From Novosphingobium sp. JCM 18896 (GTDB taxonomy: Bacteria > Pseudomonadota > Alphaproteobacteria > Sphingomonadales > Sphingomonadaceae), in NCBI RefSeq assembly GCF_025938095.1, contig NZ_JAPCZF010000001.1, forward strand, positions 558,001 through 622,000: a DNA stretch of 64,000 bases. Direction: 5' to 3'. Shown piece by piece: positions 17,885 through 27,339 of the stretch. Numbering within the stretch: the first letter of the stretch is position 1; the number at the start of each line of letters is the position of its first letter. The notes under the pieces are model-generated. The model was not told the DNA's origin and made no database searches. It saw only the letters and a program-made list of their open reading frames with translations. The position numbers and the translations under genes are program-made.

Positions 17885-18227
17885 GCGGCGTCGGCGGTCC
17901 AGCGGGTCTGGCCGTCATTTCGCCCGCCATGTAGTCGAACCCTATTCCTTACCGTCACCCCGGACTTGATCCGGGGGCCCGCTTTTGCGGCAAAGGATGC
18001 GCTGGAACTAACAGCGGGACCCCGGATCAAGTCCGGGGTGACGATGAGGGTTTGGGTATCCCAAGAGTTCGACGACGATCACCTTGCGAATTTGTCCAGG
18101 TCATCCAGAGCTGAACTCGGGGCCACGCCTGGGCGATCAACGACACAGGCAACGGCGCGGACGAGCGCGGCGAATTCCCAAGCGTGCTAACCCGCGATAA
18201 GGCTGCGCGCCGAAGGAGATTCACGAC
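17885..18227. other. Intergenic region with a dispersed repeat
   Basis: This 343-bp stretch carries the inverted element at 17954-18042 and otherwise nothing I can assign. The final part should hold the promoter of the SDR gene at 18228. Confidence 0.6.
17954..18042. repeat. GTCACCCCGG inverted repeat, copy 1
   Basis: An 89-bp element whose ends GTCACCCCGGACTTGATCC and its near-complement at the right end face each other around a middle containing GCGGCAAAGGATGCGCTGGAA. A second copy at 33844-33933 has the same ends and a closely similar middle, so the whole unit is conserved, not only the palindrome. A half copy lies at 34297-34325. Confidence 0.88.
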
Positions 18228-18908
18228 ATGGCGCGTTCGATCATCGTTACCGGCGGATTCGGAGTTCTGGGGCAGGCCGTCGCGGCGGCGTTCGCTGCGC
18301 AGGGTGACAAGGTGGCGCGCGTCGACTTCGCGCCTTCCGCGGCCGAAGCGGTCGCCGGCACGCTCGACATCGGCGGGGTCAACCTGACCGATGCCGACGC
18401 CACCCAGGCCGCGCTCGACCAGGTCGCTGCGGCGCATGGCGGGATCGACGTGCTGGTCAATGTCGCCGGCGGTTTCACCTGGGAGACGCTCGAGGGCGGT
18501 AGCCTCGATTCCTGGGCGAAGATGCAGGCGATGAACCTGATGACCAACGCGACGATCACCAAGCTGGCGCTGCCCGCGCTCAAGGCCGGCGAGCACGGCC
18601 GCATCGTCAACATCGGCGCGGGTGCGGCGATCAAGGCGGGCATGGGCATGGGCGCCTACACCGCCTCGAAGGCCGGCGTGCACCGCCTGACCGAAGCCCT
18701 GGCCGAGGAACTCGGCGGCAGCGGCGTCACCGTCAACGCGATCCTGCCGAGCATCATCGACACGCCGACCAACCGCAAGGACATGCCCGATGCCGACTTC
18801 ACCCAGTGGGTGACGGCCGAGGCGATCGCCGATGTGATCCTGTTCCTCGCCTCGCCGGCCGCGCGCGGCGTGACCGGCGCGCTGATCCCCGTTACCCGCA
18901 ACGGCTAA
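18228..18908 (+). CDS. SDR family oxidoreductase
   Basis: A 226-residue short-chain dehydrogenase/reductase. The Rossmann motif is TGGFGVLG near the N-terminus and the catalytic pair is in YTASKAG. It is somewhat short for a classical SDR because the cofactor region is compact, and the usual catalytic Ser region reads IVNIGAGAAI, so the Ser is not clear. The substrate is unknown. It is monocistronic and converges on the outer-membrane barrel gene. Confidence 0.85.
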   Translation: MARSIIVTGGFGVLGQAVAAAFAAQGDKVARVDFAPSAAEAVAGTLDIGGVNLTDADATQAALDQVAAAHGGIDVLVNVAGGFTWETLEGGSLDSWAKMQAMNLMTNATITKLALPALKAGEHGRIVNIGAGAAIKAGMGMGAYTASKAGVHRLTEALAEELGGSGVTVNAILPSIIDTPTNRKDMPDADFTQWVTAEAIADVILFLASPAARGVTGALIPVTRNG

Positions 18909-18934
18909 GCCGTCGTGGGCTGCGGTGAACCGCC

Positions 18935-20329
18935 TCAGAAGAAGGCGGTCAGCGCGGTCGAAAGATAGCGGGTGTTGCCGGTGCGCGGCGCGTTCGGCGC
19001 GTTCTCGAGGAAGCGGCCCTTGAGCAGCAGGCTGGCGTTGATGTCGGCGCGCAGCCGCTTGGGGATCGCCCACCAGCGGAAGCGGCTGTCGATGCTGTGC
19101 CCGGCGAAGGAGCCCGAGGCGCCGGTGGCGTCGCGCACGCCCGAGGTCGAGAAGGCGTCGCGGCTATTGGCCAGCCACATCGGATGCCAGGCGACGAAGC
19201 CTTCGATGCGCTTGCCCGGGGCGAACTCGAACCGCACGCCGGGCGTGCTGATGTTGGCGCGGCCGACCGCGGCATAGATGCCCGAGGGCACGAAGTCTGC
19301 ACGGCGCATGCCATAGAGCGTGTCGAAGCGGCCGTACTTGCCGCCGGGGCCGTCGCCGCTGGCATAGTCGTATTCGACCGAGAGGCGCGCCTTGAGCTTG
19401 CCGGGGAAGCTGTAGCCGACATCGGCGTGGGCGAACCAGGCCGAGACATCGAGCTTGCTTGCGGTCGCCGCTGTGCCGTTGCTGGTCGTTCCGGTCTGAT
19501 ACATCGCTTCGACCTCGAAGTCGAAGCGCCGCGGTTTCGGATCGGCCATCAGGCGCGCGCTGAAAGTATCGAGATTGCGGTCGCGGGTCAGGCGGCCGGG
19601 CGCGTCGCGCTCGGCGAGGCCGACATAGGCGAGCTCGGCCATGGTTCGGCCGATCACGTTGGGGCGGGCGACGAACAGGCCCCAGAGCTGCGTATCGAAA
19701 TTCTCGCGATCCATCTGGATCTTGCCGCTGCGCAGCGAGGCGATGTCTTCGGGCAGGCGGATCTGCGGCAGCACATAGAGCGCGGTCGCGGTCGTGCCGT
19801 CCTTGAGCTTCGCGTCGGCGCGCAGGCCGGTGTAGCCGTTGGTCGTGTTGCGATAGTCGTCGGCCGCGATCAGGCGGCGCGAGCCGATGTTGAGCATCAT
19901 GCGGCCGGCCTGCAGCGAAGCCGTGCTGCCCTTGCCGAGTGCGCCGGGCAGGGCGAGCGTGGCATAGGCCTGGACCATTTCGACCGTGTTGATTTCGTTG
20001 GGACCGACGATGCCGCCCGTGTCGATGCCGAAGGCGCGGCTGTCCCAGAGTTCGGCGCCGAGGCGCAGATTGCCGCTGTGATATTCGGCCGAAACGATCG
20101 TGCGCAGGCTGACCAGGTCCTCGGCCGAGCGGAAGCCCGCACGCGCCTGGCCATCGAGCGTCTCGTAACGCACGCGGCTGTTGGCGGTCAGGGTGAAATC
20201 GTCGGGATTGCCGATGAGCGCCTGCAGCGTCACAGGATCGGCTTCCTTCGCCGCGGCCATGCCGGAATTCGCGCAGACTGCCAGGGCGAGCCCTGCGGCA
20301 GAAAGCCAGGTTGCGGCATTGCGAGGCAT
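18935..20329 (-). CDS. Outer-membrane beta-barrel, alginate-export (AlgE-like) family
   Basis: A 464-residue exported protein. The signal peptide ends near MAAA-KEA, and the mature part is made of amphipathic strands and ends in an aromatic residue (LTAFF), as OMP substrates of the Bam complex do. The LTANSRVRYETLDGQARAG opening and RLIAADDYRNTTNGYTGLR segment resemble the alginate_exp family of diffusion channels. The ATG at 20329 has GGAG seven bases upstream. Nothing beside it suggests alginate synthesis, so a general uptake porin is more likely. Confidence 0.75.
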   Translation of the reverse strand: MPRNAATWLSAAGLALAVCANSGMAAAKEADPVTLQALIGNPDDFTLTANSRVRYETLDGQARAGFRSAEDLVSLRTIVSAEYHSGNLRLGAELWDSRAFGIDTGGIVGPNEINTVEMVQAYATLALPGALGKGSTASLQAGRMMLNIGSRRLIAADDYRNTTNGYTGLRADAKLKDGTTATALYVLPQIRLPEDIASLRSGKIQMDRENFDTQLWGLFVARPNVIGRTMAELAYVGLAERDAPGRLTRDRNLDTFSARLMADPKPRRFDFEVEAMYQTGTTSNGTAATASKLDVSAWFAHADVGYSFPGKLKARLSVEYDYASGDGPGGKYGRFDTLYGMRRADFVPSGIYAAVGRANISTPGVRFEFAPGKRIEGFVAWHPMWLANSRDAFSTSGVRDATGASGSFAGHSIDSRFRWWAIPKRLRADINASLLLKGRFLENAPNAPRTGNTRYLSTALTAFF

Positions 20330-20597
20330 TCATTCACTCCGTGGTTCGTATTCGGTCGTGATCCGTCTTGTCCGCACGACGAAAGCGTCCCGCTCGATCG
20401 CATAGCGGATCGGGCAGTCCTCGCTGGTTCGTCGTGTGGGAGCCGACAGACGCGCTATCGCCGAACAAGGTTAATTCGCTGTTTGCCGTGTTGCGGGATT
20501 GTCCGCAATATTTCGCAACATTCTCCGGCATCGGGATTTTCATCGCCGCTGCCTATTCACTGGCCCTTCATCCCCAGCGACTCTATACCGGAGCCCG

Positions 20598-23519
20598 ATG
20601 ACCTTTTCTCAGCGCTTCTCCCGCTCGCTCGCTTCCTGTCTGATCCCGCTCCTGGTGCTGCCGGCCGCGATACCCGCGCCGGCCCAGACGCCGCGGAAGC
20701 CCGCACAGCAGGCCTCGGCCGGCTGGCTTTACAAGAACAGCGACGTTCCGCCCGATACCGAATGGAACTTCGGCGAACTGGCCAACGGGCTGCGCTATGC
20801 CACGCGCAAGAACGGCGTGCCGCCGGGGCAGGTGTCGATCCGCATCCGCGTCGATGCCGGCTCGCTCAACGAGCAGGAGAGCGAACAGGGTTTCGCCCAC
20901 TTGCTCGAGCACCTGCTGTTCCGCCAGTCGAAGTACCTCGGCAATGGCGAGGCGATTCCTACCTGGCAGCGCCTCGGCGCGAGCTTCGGCAACGATACCA
21001 ATGCCGAGACCACGCCGACGCAGACGGTCTACAAGCTCGACCTGCCCAATGCGACGCCGGCTTCGCTCGAGGAAAGCTTCAAGCTGCTTTCGGGCATGGT
21101 CACCGCGCCGACCCTGAGCGAGGCGAACATTCGCACCGAGGTGCCGATCGTCCTCGCCGAAATGCGCGAGCGCGGCGGTGCCGGACAGCGCGTGCAGGAG
21201 GCGACGCGGCGCACCTTCTACGCCGGCCAGCCCCTGGCCACGCGCGCGCCGATCGGTACCGTCGCGACGCTCAACGGCGCGCATCAGGACGCGGTCCGCG
21301 CCTTCCATTCGCGCTGGTACCGGCCCGAGAACGTGGTCGTCATCGTCGCCGGTGACATCGAACCCGCCGAGAGCGCGGCGCTGGTCAAGAAGTGGTTCTC
21401 GAGCTGGAAGGGTGTCGGCAAGCCGACCCCGGCGCCGAGCTTCGGCGATCCCATCGCGCCCAAGGACGGCGATCCCGCCAATCCGGTCGGCGAGACGCAG
21501 GTGCTGGTCGAGCCCGACTTGCCGCGCGGCATCTCCTACGCGATCCTGCGCCCCTGGCGCCCGGTCAACGATACGATCGTCTACAACCAGGGCTTGATGA
21601 TCGACAGTCTGGCCCAGGCGGTGATCAATCGCCGGCTCGAGGCCAAGGCGCGTGCCGGCGGCTCCTATCTGGTCGCCCAGGTCAGCCAGAGCGACATCAG
21701 CCGCTCGGTCGACGGCACCTTCGTGGCGGTGACGCCGCTGGGTGCCGACTGGCAGGCCGCGCTCAAGGAAGTGCGTTCGGTGATCGCCGACGCGCTTGCG
21801 ACCCCGCCGACGCAGGAAGAGATCGATCGCGAAGTGGCCGAGGTCGAGGTCGCCTTCACCAGCCCGGTCGAGCAGCGCCGCCTGCTGCCCGGCTCCAAGG
21901 TGGCCGACGACCTCGTGACCGCGCTCGACATCCGCGAGACTGTCGCCGCGCCCGAGGCCGTGCTCGAGATCTTCCAGAAATCCAAGCCGCTGTTCACGCC
22001 GCAGGCGGTTCTCGATCATACGCGGTCGCTGTTCAAGGGTACCGTCACCCGCGCGGTGCTCGTCACGCCCAAGTCGGGCGAGGGCGACGCGGCCTCGCTG
22101 CGTCAGGCTCTGGCGGCGCCGGTCGCCGGTGATCCGAGCGTGCGCCTGGCCAACAACAAGCCGATCAAGTTCGACGAAATGCCCGCGATCGGAGAGCCCG
22201 GCCGTATCACCGCGCTCGCGCCGACGGGGCTCCTGAACATCGAGCAGGTGGAATTCGCCAACGGCATCAAGGCGATGATCTGGCCGACCCAGGACGAGCC
22301 CGGCCGCGTCGCGGTCAAAGTGCGCTTCGGCGGCGGCTATCGTGCCTTCGGTGCGAACGATGCGCCCTACGTCACGCTCGGCCAGATGGCGCTCGTCGGG
22401 TCGGGCGAGGGCACGCTCGGCCAGGAAGAGCTCGATCGCATCTCGACCGGCCGCAAGATGGGCTTCGACTTCAACATCGAGGATGCCGTCTTCGAATTCT
22501 CGGCCGATACCCGCCAGCAGGACCTGGCCGACCAGCTCTACCTGTTCGCCGCCAAGTTCGCGATGCCGCGGTGGGACGTGAATCCGGTGCGCCGCGCCAA
22601 GGCCGCGGCGCAGCTCCAGTACGAAACCTATGCGACTTCGCCGCAAGGCGTGCTCGAGCGCGATCTCAAGTATCTCCAGCGCGATCGCGATCCGCGTTTC
22701 CACACGCCGTCGCCGGCCGAGATCGAGAAGACCACGCCCGAGGGCTTCAAGGACGTCTGGTCGCGCGTCCTCGCGAACGGGCCGATCGAAGTGCAGATCT
22801 ACGGCGATTTCGATCGCGTCGCGACCCTGGCCGCGCTGCAGCGGACATTCGGGGCGCTCAAGACGCGGCCACCGCTGCCCAAGGATACCGCCCCCGCTTC
22901 GGCGCGTCAGCCTGCGCCGACCGCGCAGCCGGTGGTCCTGACGCACCGCGGCGACGACAACCAGGCCGCGGCGGTGATTTCCTGGCCGACCGGCGGTGGC
23001 TCCATGGGCATCACCGAATCGCGCCAGATCGAAGTCCTGACACAGCTCTTCACCATCCGCCTGCTCGACGCGATGCGCGAGAAGCTGGGGGCGAGTTATG
23101 CGCCGCAGGTCTACTCGTCGTGGCCGCTCGATCTCGACAGCGGCGGTACGATCACCGCGCTCGCACAGTTGCAGCCCAAGGATGTTCCGGCCTTCTTTAC
23201 CACCGCGCAGGAAATCGCCGCCGATCTCATCGCGCGGCCGGTTACGGCTGACGAACTCGGCCGCGTGATCGAGCCGATGCGCCAGCGCGTGACGCGCGCT
23301 TCGACCAGCGCCGCCTTCTTCATGTACCAGCTAGAAGGTGCGACCGCCGATCCGAGCCGGATCGGGGCGATCCGCACGATCCTGCGCGACTATACGGTGA
23401 CCACGCCCGAGGCGATGCAGGCGCTCGCGGCCAAGTACCTGCATCCCGACAAGTCGTGGAAGCTCTCGGTCCTGCCGCAGGAGGCCACGGGCCAGGCGCC
23501 GACGCCGGCCGCGCGTTGA
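20598..23519 (+). CDS. M16 family zinc metallopeptidase, exported
   Basis: A 973-residue pitrilysin-type peptidase with a cleavable signal peptide ending near PAPAQ. The zinc motif HLLEH is at 101-105 and the third ligand Glu181 at the expected spacing, so the N-terminal domain is active. The C-terminal half contains the usual inactive M16 repeat. The domain order is the same as in the lipoprotein at 1380-4247, but sequence identity by eye is limited. I take the ATG at 20598 because it starts a proper signal sequence. Substrates are unknown. Confidence 0.92.
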   Translation: MTFSQRFSRSLASCLIPLLVLPAAIPAPAQTPRKPAQQASAGWLYKNSDVPPDTEWNFGELANGLRYATRKNGVPPGQVSIRIRVDAGSLNEQESEQGFAHLLEHLLFRQSKYLGNGEAIPTWQRLGASFGNDTNAETTPTQTVYKLDLPNATPASLEESFKLLSGMVTAPTLSEANIRTEVPIVLAEMRERGGAGQRVQEATRRTFYAGQPLATRAPIGTVATLNGAHQDAVRAFHSRWYRPENVVVIVAGDIEPAESAALVKKWFSSWKGVGKPTPAPSFGDPIAPKDGDPANPVGETQVLVEPDLPRGISYAILRPWRPVNDTIVYNQGLMIDSLAQAVINRRLEAKARAGGSYLVAQVSQSDISRSVDGTFVAVTPLGADWQAALKEVRSVIADALATPPTQEEIDREVAEVEVAFTSPVEQRRLLPGSKVADDLVTALDIRETVAAPEAVLEIFQKSKPLFTPQAVLDHTRSLFKGTVTRAVLVTPKSGEGDAASLRQALAAPVAGDPSVRLANNKPIKFDEMPAIGEPGRITALAPTGLLNIEQVEFANGIKAMIWPTQDEPGRVAVKVRFGGGYRAFGANDAPYVTLGQMALVGSGEGTLGQEELDRISTGRKMGFDFNIEDAVFEFSADTRQQDLADQLYLFAAKFAMPRWDVNPVRRAKAAAQLQYETYATSPQGVLERDLKYLQRDRDPRFHTPSPAEIEKTTPEGFKDVWSRVLANGPIEVQIYGDFDRVATLAALQRTFGALKTRPPLPKDTAPASARQPAPTAQPVVLTHRGDDNQAAAVISWPTGGGSMGITESRQIEVLTQLFTIRLLDAMREKLGASYAPQVYSSWPLDLDSGGTITALAQLQPKDVPAFFTTAQEIAADLIARPVTADELGRVIEPMRQRVTRASTSAAFFMYQLEGATADPSRIGAIRTILRDYTVTTPEAMQALAAKYLHPDKSWKLSVLPQEATGQAPTPAAR

Positions 23520-23673
23520 TGTGGTGCGGCAGGGGCATCCGCCCTACCGTGGCGGCACCGCTTCCAACCGTCAGGTCGGCGCATGACTCCGATCACAGTC
23601 CGCAGGAATCCAGCTTTTGCAATTGGGCCGCACCGGCTGTATGCGCGCGCCTTGCATTGGATGGGAGCGCGAC

Positions 23674-25047
23674 GTGGCGAGTAACTGGACCCCCGACGGC
23701 TGGAAGGCGCAAGAGGCACGGCATCTGCCGGTCTATGGCGATTCCGCGAAACTGACCGAGGTCGAGGCGACCTTGGCGAAGTTTCCGCCGCTCGTGTTCG
23801 CCGGCGAGGCGCGCGCGCTCAAGGCCGAGCTCGCGGAGGTTGCCGCCGGCAAGGGCTTCCTGCTCCAGGGCGGAGACTGCGCCGAGAGCTTCGCCGAGTT
23901 CCACCCCGACAACATCCGCGACACCTTCCGCGTGCTGCTGCAGATGGCGGTGGTCATGACCTTCGCCTCGAAGCAGCCGGTGGTTAAGGTCGGCCGCATG
24001 GCCGGCCAGTTCGCCAAGCCGCGTTCGGCGCCGACCGAAACCGTCGGCGGCGTCGAGATGCCCAGCTACTTCGGCGACATCATCAACGGCATCGAGGGCA
24101 ATGCGGAATCGCGCCGCAACGATCCGCAGCGCATGCTGCAGGCCTACAGCCAGTCGGCTGCGACCCTGAACCTGATCCGCGCCTTCGCGCACGGCGGCTA
24201 TGCCAACCTGCGCCAGGTCCACCGCTGGACGCTCGACCACATCGGTCGCAGCCCCTGGGCGACCCGGTTCAGCGAAATGGCCGATCGCATCGGCGAGGCG
24301 CTGGACTTCATGCAGGCCTGCGGGATCGATCCCGAGACCGTGCCGCAGCTCAAGGGCACCGAGTTCTACACCAGCCACGAGGCGCTGCTGCTCCCGTATG
24401 AGCAGGCGCTGACCCGCCGCGATTCGCTGACCGGCGACTGGTACGATTGCTCGGGCCACATGCTGTGGATCGGCGATCGCACGCGTTTCGAGGGTTCGGC
24501 CCACGTCGAATTCCTGCGCGGCGTCGGCAATCCGATCGGCATGAAGTGCGGCCCGAGCCTCGAGCCCGACGCGCTGCTCAAGCTGCTCGACACGCTCAAC
24601 CCCGGCCGCGAAGCCGGTCGCATGACCTTGATCAGCCGCTTCGGCCACGACAAGGTCGAGGAAGGCCTGCCCAAGCTGGTGCGTGCTGTGAAGCGCGAGG
24701 GGCATCCGGTGGTCTGGTCGTGCGATCCGATGCACGGCAACGTCATCAAGTCGGACTCGGGCTACAAGACGCGTCCGTTCGAGCGCATCCTGACCGAGGT
24801 GAAGGGCTTCTTCGCCGTGCACCGCGCCGAGGGGACTCACGCGGGCGGCATCCACATCGAGATGACCGGACAGGACGTGACCGAGTGCACGGGCGGCGCC
24901 GTCGCCATCACCGACGCGGCGCTGGCCGATCGCTATCACACGCATTGCGACCCGCGTCTCAATGCCGCGCAGTCGATCGAGCTGGCCTTCCTGATCGCCG
25001 ACATGCTCAATCTCGAAGCCGGCGAACGCACCAAGCAGGCGGCGTAA
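23674..25047 (+). CDS. 3-deoxy-7-phosphoheptulonate synthase, class II
   Basis: A 457-residue class II (plant-type) DAHP synthase, which condenses PEP and erythrose-4-phosphate in the first step of the shikimate pathway. Diagnostic segments include [16 protein letters not shown] near the N-terminus, [14 protein letters not shown], and the C-terminal CTGGA with metal-binding residues. GTG at 23674 gives the family N-terminus ([10 protein letters not shown]); the frame is open further upstream without homology. The chain's later enzymes AroQ (47856) and chorismate mutase (60697) are elsewhere in the window. Confidence 0.95.
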   Translation: MASNWTPDGWKAQEARHLPVYGDSAKLTEVEATLAKFPPLVFAGEARALKAELAEVAAGKGFLLQGGDCAESFAEFHPDNIRDTFRVLLQMAVVMTFASKQPVVKVGRMAGQFAKPRSAPTETVGGVEMPSYFGDIINGIEGNAESRRNDPQRMLQAYSQSAATLNLIRAFAHGGYANLRQVHRWTLDHIGRSPWATRFSEMADRIGEALDFMQACGIDPETVPQLKGTEFYTSHEALLLPYEQALTRRDSLTGDWYDCSGHMLWIGDRTRFEGSAHVEFLRGVGNPIGMKCGPSLEPDALLKLLDTLNPGREAGRMTLISRFGHDKVEEGLPKLVRAVKREGHPVVWSCDPMHGNVIKSDSGYKTRPFERILTEVKGFFAVHRAEGTHAGGIHIEMTGQDVTECTGGAVAITDAALADRYHTHCDPRLNAAQSIELAFLIADMLNLEAGERTKQAA

Positions 25048-25075
25048 AACCGCAATTCCGACAATAAATTGGGAG

Positions 25076-25099
25076 CCTGACACGCGGTGGCGTGTTAGG
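25076..25099 (+). terminator. Hairpin after the DAHP synthase gene
   Basis: CCTGACACGC and GCGTGTTAGG form a 10-bp stem (one G-T) around the loop GGTG, 29 bp after the DAHP synthase stop. There is no run of T, so rho-independent termination is uncertain; it could also be a leader structure of egtB. Confidence 0.4.
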
Positions 25100-25132
25100 T
25101 ACCCCATGTACGGAGGCGCGATCCAGGAGGAC

Positions 25133-26338
25133 ATGGGGGTGGGGGCACGGCTGGCCGAGCGCTATCGTGCCGTGCGCGCGCTCAGCGAAGCGCTGGTCGC
25201 TCCTTTGTCCGACGCCGACGCCACGCTCCAGTCGATGCCCGATGCCTCGCCGGCGAAGTGGCACCTGGCGCATACGACCTGGTTCTTCGAGACTTTCCTG
25301 CTGCGCGACAACCTGCCCGGCTATCGGCTGTTCGATGCGCGCTGGCCGTTCCTGTTCAATTCCTACTACGAGGCCGAAGGCCCGCGACACCCGCGCGCGG
25401 CGCGCGGCATGCTGGCGCGGCCGGCGCTGGGTGAGGTGCTGGCCTATCGCTCGCATGTCGACGATGCGATGCAGGGTCTGCTTATCCGGCCGGACCTGGC
25501 CGACCTGATCGAGCTCGGCCTCGCGCACGAGCAGCAGCATCAGGAACTGCTGCTGACCGACATCAAGCACGCGCTCTGGTGCAACCCGCTGGGGCCGGCC
25601 TATGCCGCCTCGAAGGTCAACGGTGCAGAAGGCGGAGTGCCAGGATGGACCGAACATCCCGGCGGCATCGCCCGCATCGGCCACGGCGGTGAGACCTTCG
25701 CCTTCGACAACGAAGGACCTTCGCACCGCGTCCTGCTCGAACCCTTCGCGCTGGCTGACGGTCTCGTCACCAATGCCGAGTGGCAGGCCTTCATCGTCGA
25801 GGGCGGCTATCGTACGCCGGCGCTTTGGTTGTCCGATGGCTGGGCCTGGGTGCAGCACGACAAGGTCGCGGCACCGCTCTACTGGCACGAGGACGAGGCC
25901 TTCGGCCACGCAGGCTGGCAGAAGCGCGATCCCGCGGCGCCGGTCACGCATATCTCCTACTACGAGGCCGATGCCTTCGCCACCTGGGCCGGCGCGCGGC
26001 TGCCGACCGAGTTCGAGTGGGAAGCGATCGGCCAGACGCATGATCCCGCCGCCGGCAACCAGCTCGACCATGCCGGCGCGATCATGCCCGCGGGTTCGCT
26101 CGGCCTGTTCGGCGACTGCTGGCAGTGGACCCGCTCGGCCTATCTGCCGTTCCCGCGCTTCCGCCCGGCCGAGGGCGCGGTCGGCGAGTACAACGGCAAG
26201 TTCATGAGCGGCCAGTTCGTGCTCAAGGGCGCGAGCTGTGCGACGCCGCGCGGCCACTCGCGCGCGAGCTACCGCAATTTCTTCTACCCCCATCAGCGTT
26301 GGCAGTTCACCGGCCTGCGCCTGGCCAAGGATCTTTGA
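25133..26338 (+). CDS. egtB: Ergothioneine biosynthesis sulfoxide synthase EgtB
   Basis: A protein of about 401 residues combining an N-terminal DinB-like domain with a C-terminal formylglycine-generating-enzyme-like domain. The iron site is His in KWHLAHTTWF plus HEQQHQE (His-x3-His-x-Glu). It joins hercynine to a cysteine thiol with O2, making the sulfoxide precursor of ergothioneine. The start is uncertain: ATG 25106, ATG 25133 or GTG 25139; AGGAGG just before 25133 favours one of the last two, and by spacing (8 nt) GTG 25139 best. The next gene egtD begins three bases after the stop. Confidence 0.93.
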   Translation: MGVGARLAERYRAVRALSEALVAPLSDADATLQSMPDASPAKWHLAHTTWFFETFLLRDNLPGYRLFDARWPFLFNSYYEAEGPRHPRAARGMLARPALGEVLAYRSHVDDAMQGLLIRPDLADLIELGLAHEQQHQELLLTDIKHALWCNPLGPAYAASKVNGAEGGVPGWTEHPGGIARIGHGGETFAFDNEGPSHRVLLEPFALADGLVTNAEWQAFIVEGGYRTPALWLSDGWAWVQHDKVAAPLYWHEDEAFGHAGWQKRDPAAPVTHISYYEADAFATWAGARLPTEFEWEAIGQTHDPAAGNQLDHAGAIMPAGSLGLFGDCWQWTRSAYLPFPRFRPAEGAVGEYNGKFMSGQFVLKGASCATPRGHSRASYRNFFYPHQRWQFTGLRLAKDL

Positions 26339-26341
26339 CGC

Positions 26342-27331
26342 ATGGCGACGCAATTCGAGCAGGATCTGATCGAAGACCGTCCGTCCGACCGCCTGCGCGA
26401 CCAGTTCCGAGCCGACGTGCTGACCGGCCTGCGGCAGCGCCAGAAGGTGGTGCCCGCGCGCTGGTTCTACGACCTGCGCGGCAGCGAGCTGTTCGAAGAG
26501 ATCACCCGGCTGCCCGAATACTATCCGACGCGTGCCGAGATCGAGATCCTGGCCAACCAGTGCAGCGAGATCGGCGCGGCGGTGGGCGAGGGGCGTGCCG
26601 TGGTCGAATTCGGCGCGGGTAGCGCCACAAAGACCCCGCTGCTGCTCGATTGCATCGCGCCGGCGGCCTATGTGCCGATCGACATTTCGGGCGAATTCCT
26701 GCGCGAGGCCTGCAAGCCGTTGGCGCGGCGCTATCCCGATCTGCCGATCGTGCCGGTCGAGGGCGATTTCACCCATCCGCTGACCTTGCCTGGCGAAGTC
26801 GGGGGTAGCCCCGTGCTTGGCTTCTTCCCGGGCTCGACGATCGGCAATCTCGCACCGGCCGAAGCCGTCGATCTGCTGCGGGCGATGCGCGCGACCTTGG
26901 GCGACGGCAGCGTGCTGCTGATCGGCATGGACATGATCAAGGACCGGCAGATCCTGCTCGATGCCTACGACGACGGCGCTGGCGTCACCGCCGCGTTCAA
27001 CTTGAACCTGGCCGCGCGGATCAACCGCGAGCTCGATGGCGATATCCCGATCGACGCGCTGCGCCACAATATCGTGTGGAACGTCGAGCGTGCCCGGATC
27101 GAGATGCATCTCGAGGCCGTGCGCGACATCGCGTTCGAAATTTGTGCGCAGCATTTTGCGATGCGCGCGGGTGAGACGATCCACACCGAAAACAGCCACA
27201 AGTACGACCTGGCCAGCGCGACCCAGCTCCTGCTGGCGGGGCACTGGACGCCCTTCGCGCATTTTCAGGATAGCGAACGGCGCTTCATGGTGCTGCTCGC
27301 GCGCGCCGATGCCGGGCTCATGACCGCTTGA
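26342..27331 (+). CDS. egtD: L-histidine N(alpha)-methyltransferase EgtD
   Basis: A 329-residue SAM-dependent methyltransferase that converts histidine to hercynine, the first step of ergothioneine synthesis. The N-terminal PARWFYDLRGSELFEEITRL stretch is the EgtD signature and VEFGAGSATKT is the SAM glycine loop. It starts 4 bp after egtB, so the two form an operon. The order egtB-egtD without egtA or egtC is common in proteobacteria, where another route supplies the thiol and lyase. Confidence 0.95.
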   Translation: MATQFEQDLIEDRPSDRLRDQFRADVLTGLRQRQKVVPARWFYDLRGSELFEEITRLPEYYPTRAEIEILANQCSEIGAAVGEGRAVVEFGAGSATKTPLLLDCIAPAAYVPIDISGEFLREACKPLARRYPDLPIVPVEGDFTHPLTLPGEVGGSPVLGFFPGSTIGNLAPAEAVDLLRAMRATLGDGSVLLIGMDMIKDRQILLDAYDDGAGVTAAFNLNLAARINRELDGDIPIDALRHNIVWNVERARIEMHLEAVRDIAFEICAQHFAMRAGETIHTENSHKYDLASATQLLLAGHWTPFAHFQDSERRFMVLLARADAGLMTA

Positions 27332-27339
27332 CCGCGGCG

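Noticed and set aside
20583..22946. 787-residue open frame opposite the second M16 peptidase
   Set aside because: Same G+C artefact; the M16 zinc site on the plus strand is clearly the real gene.
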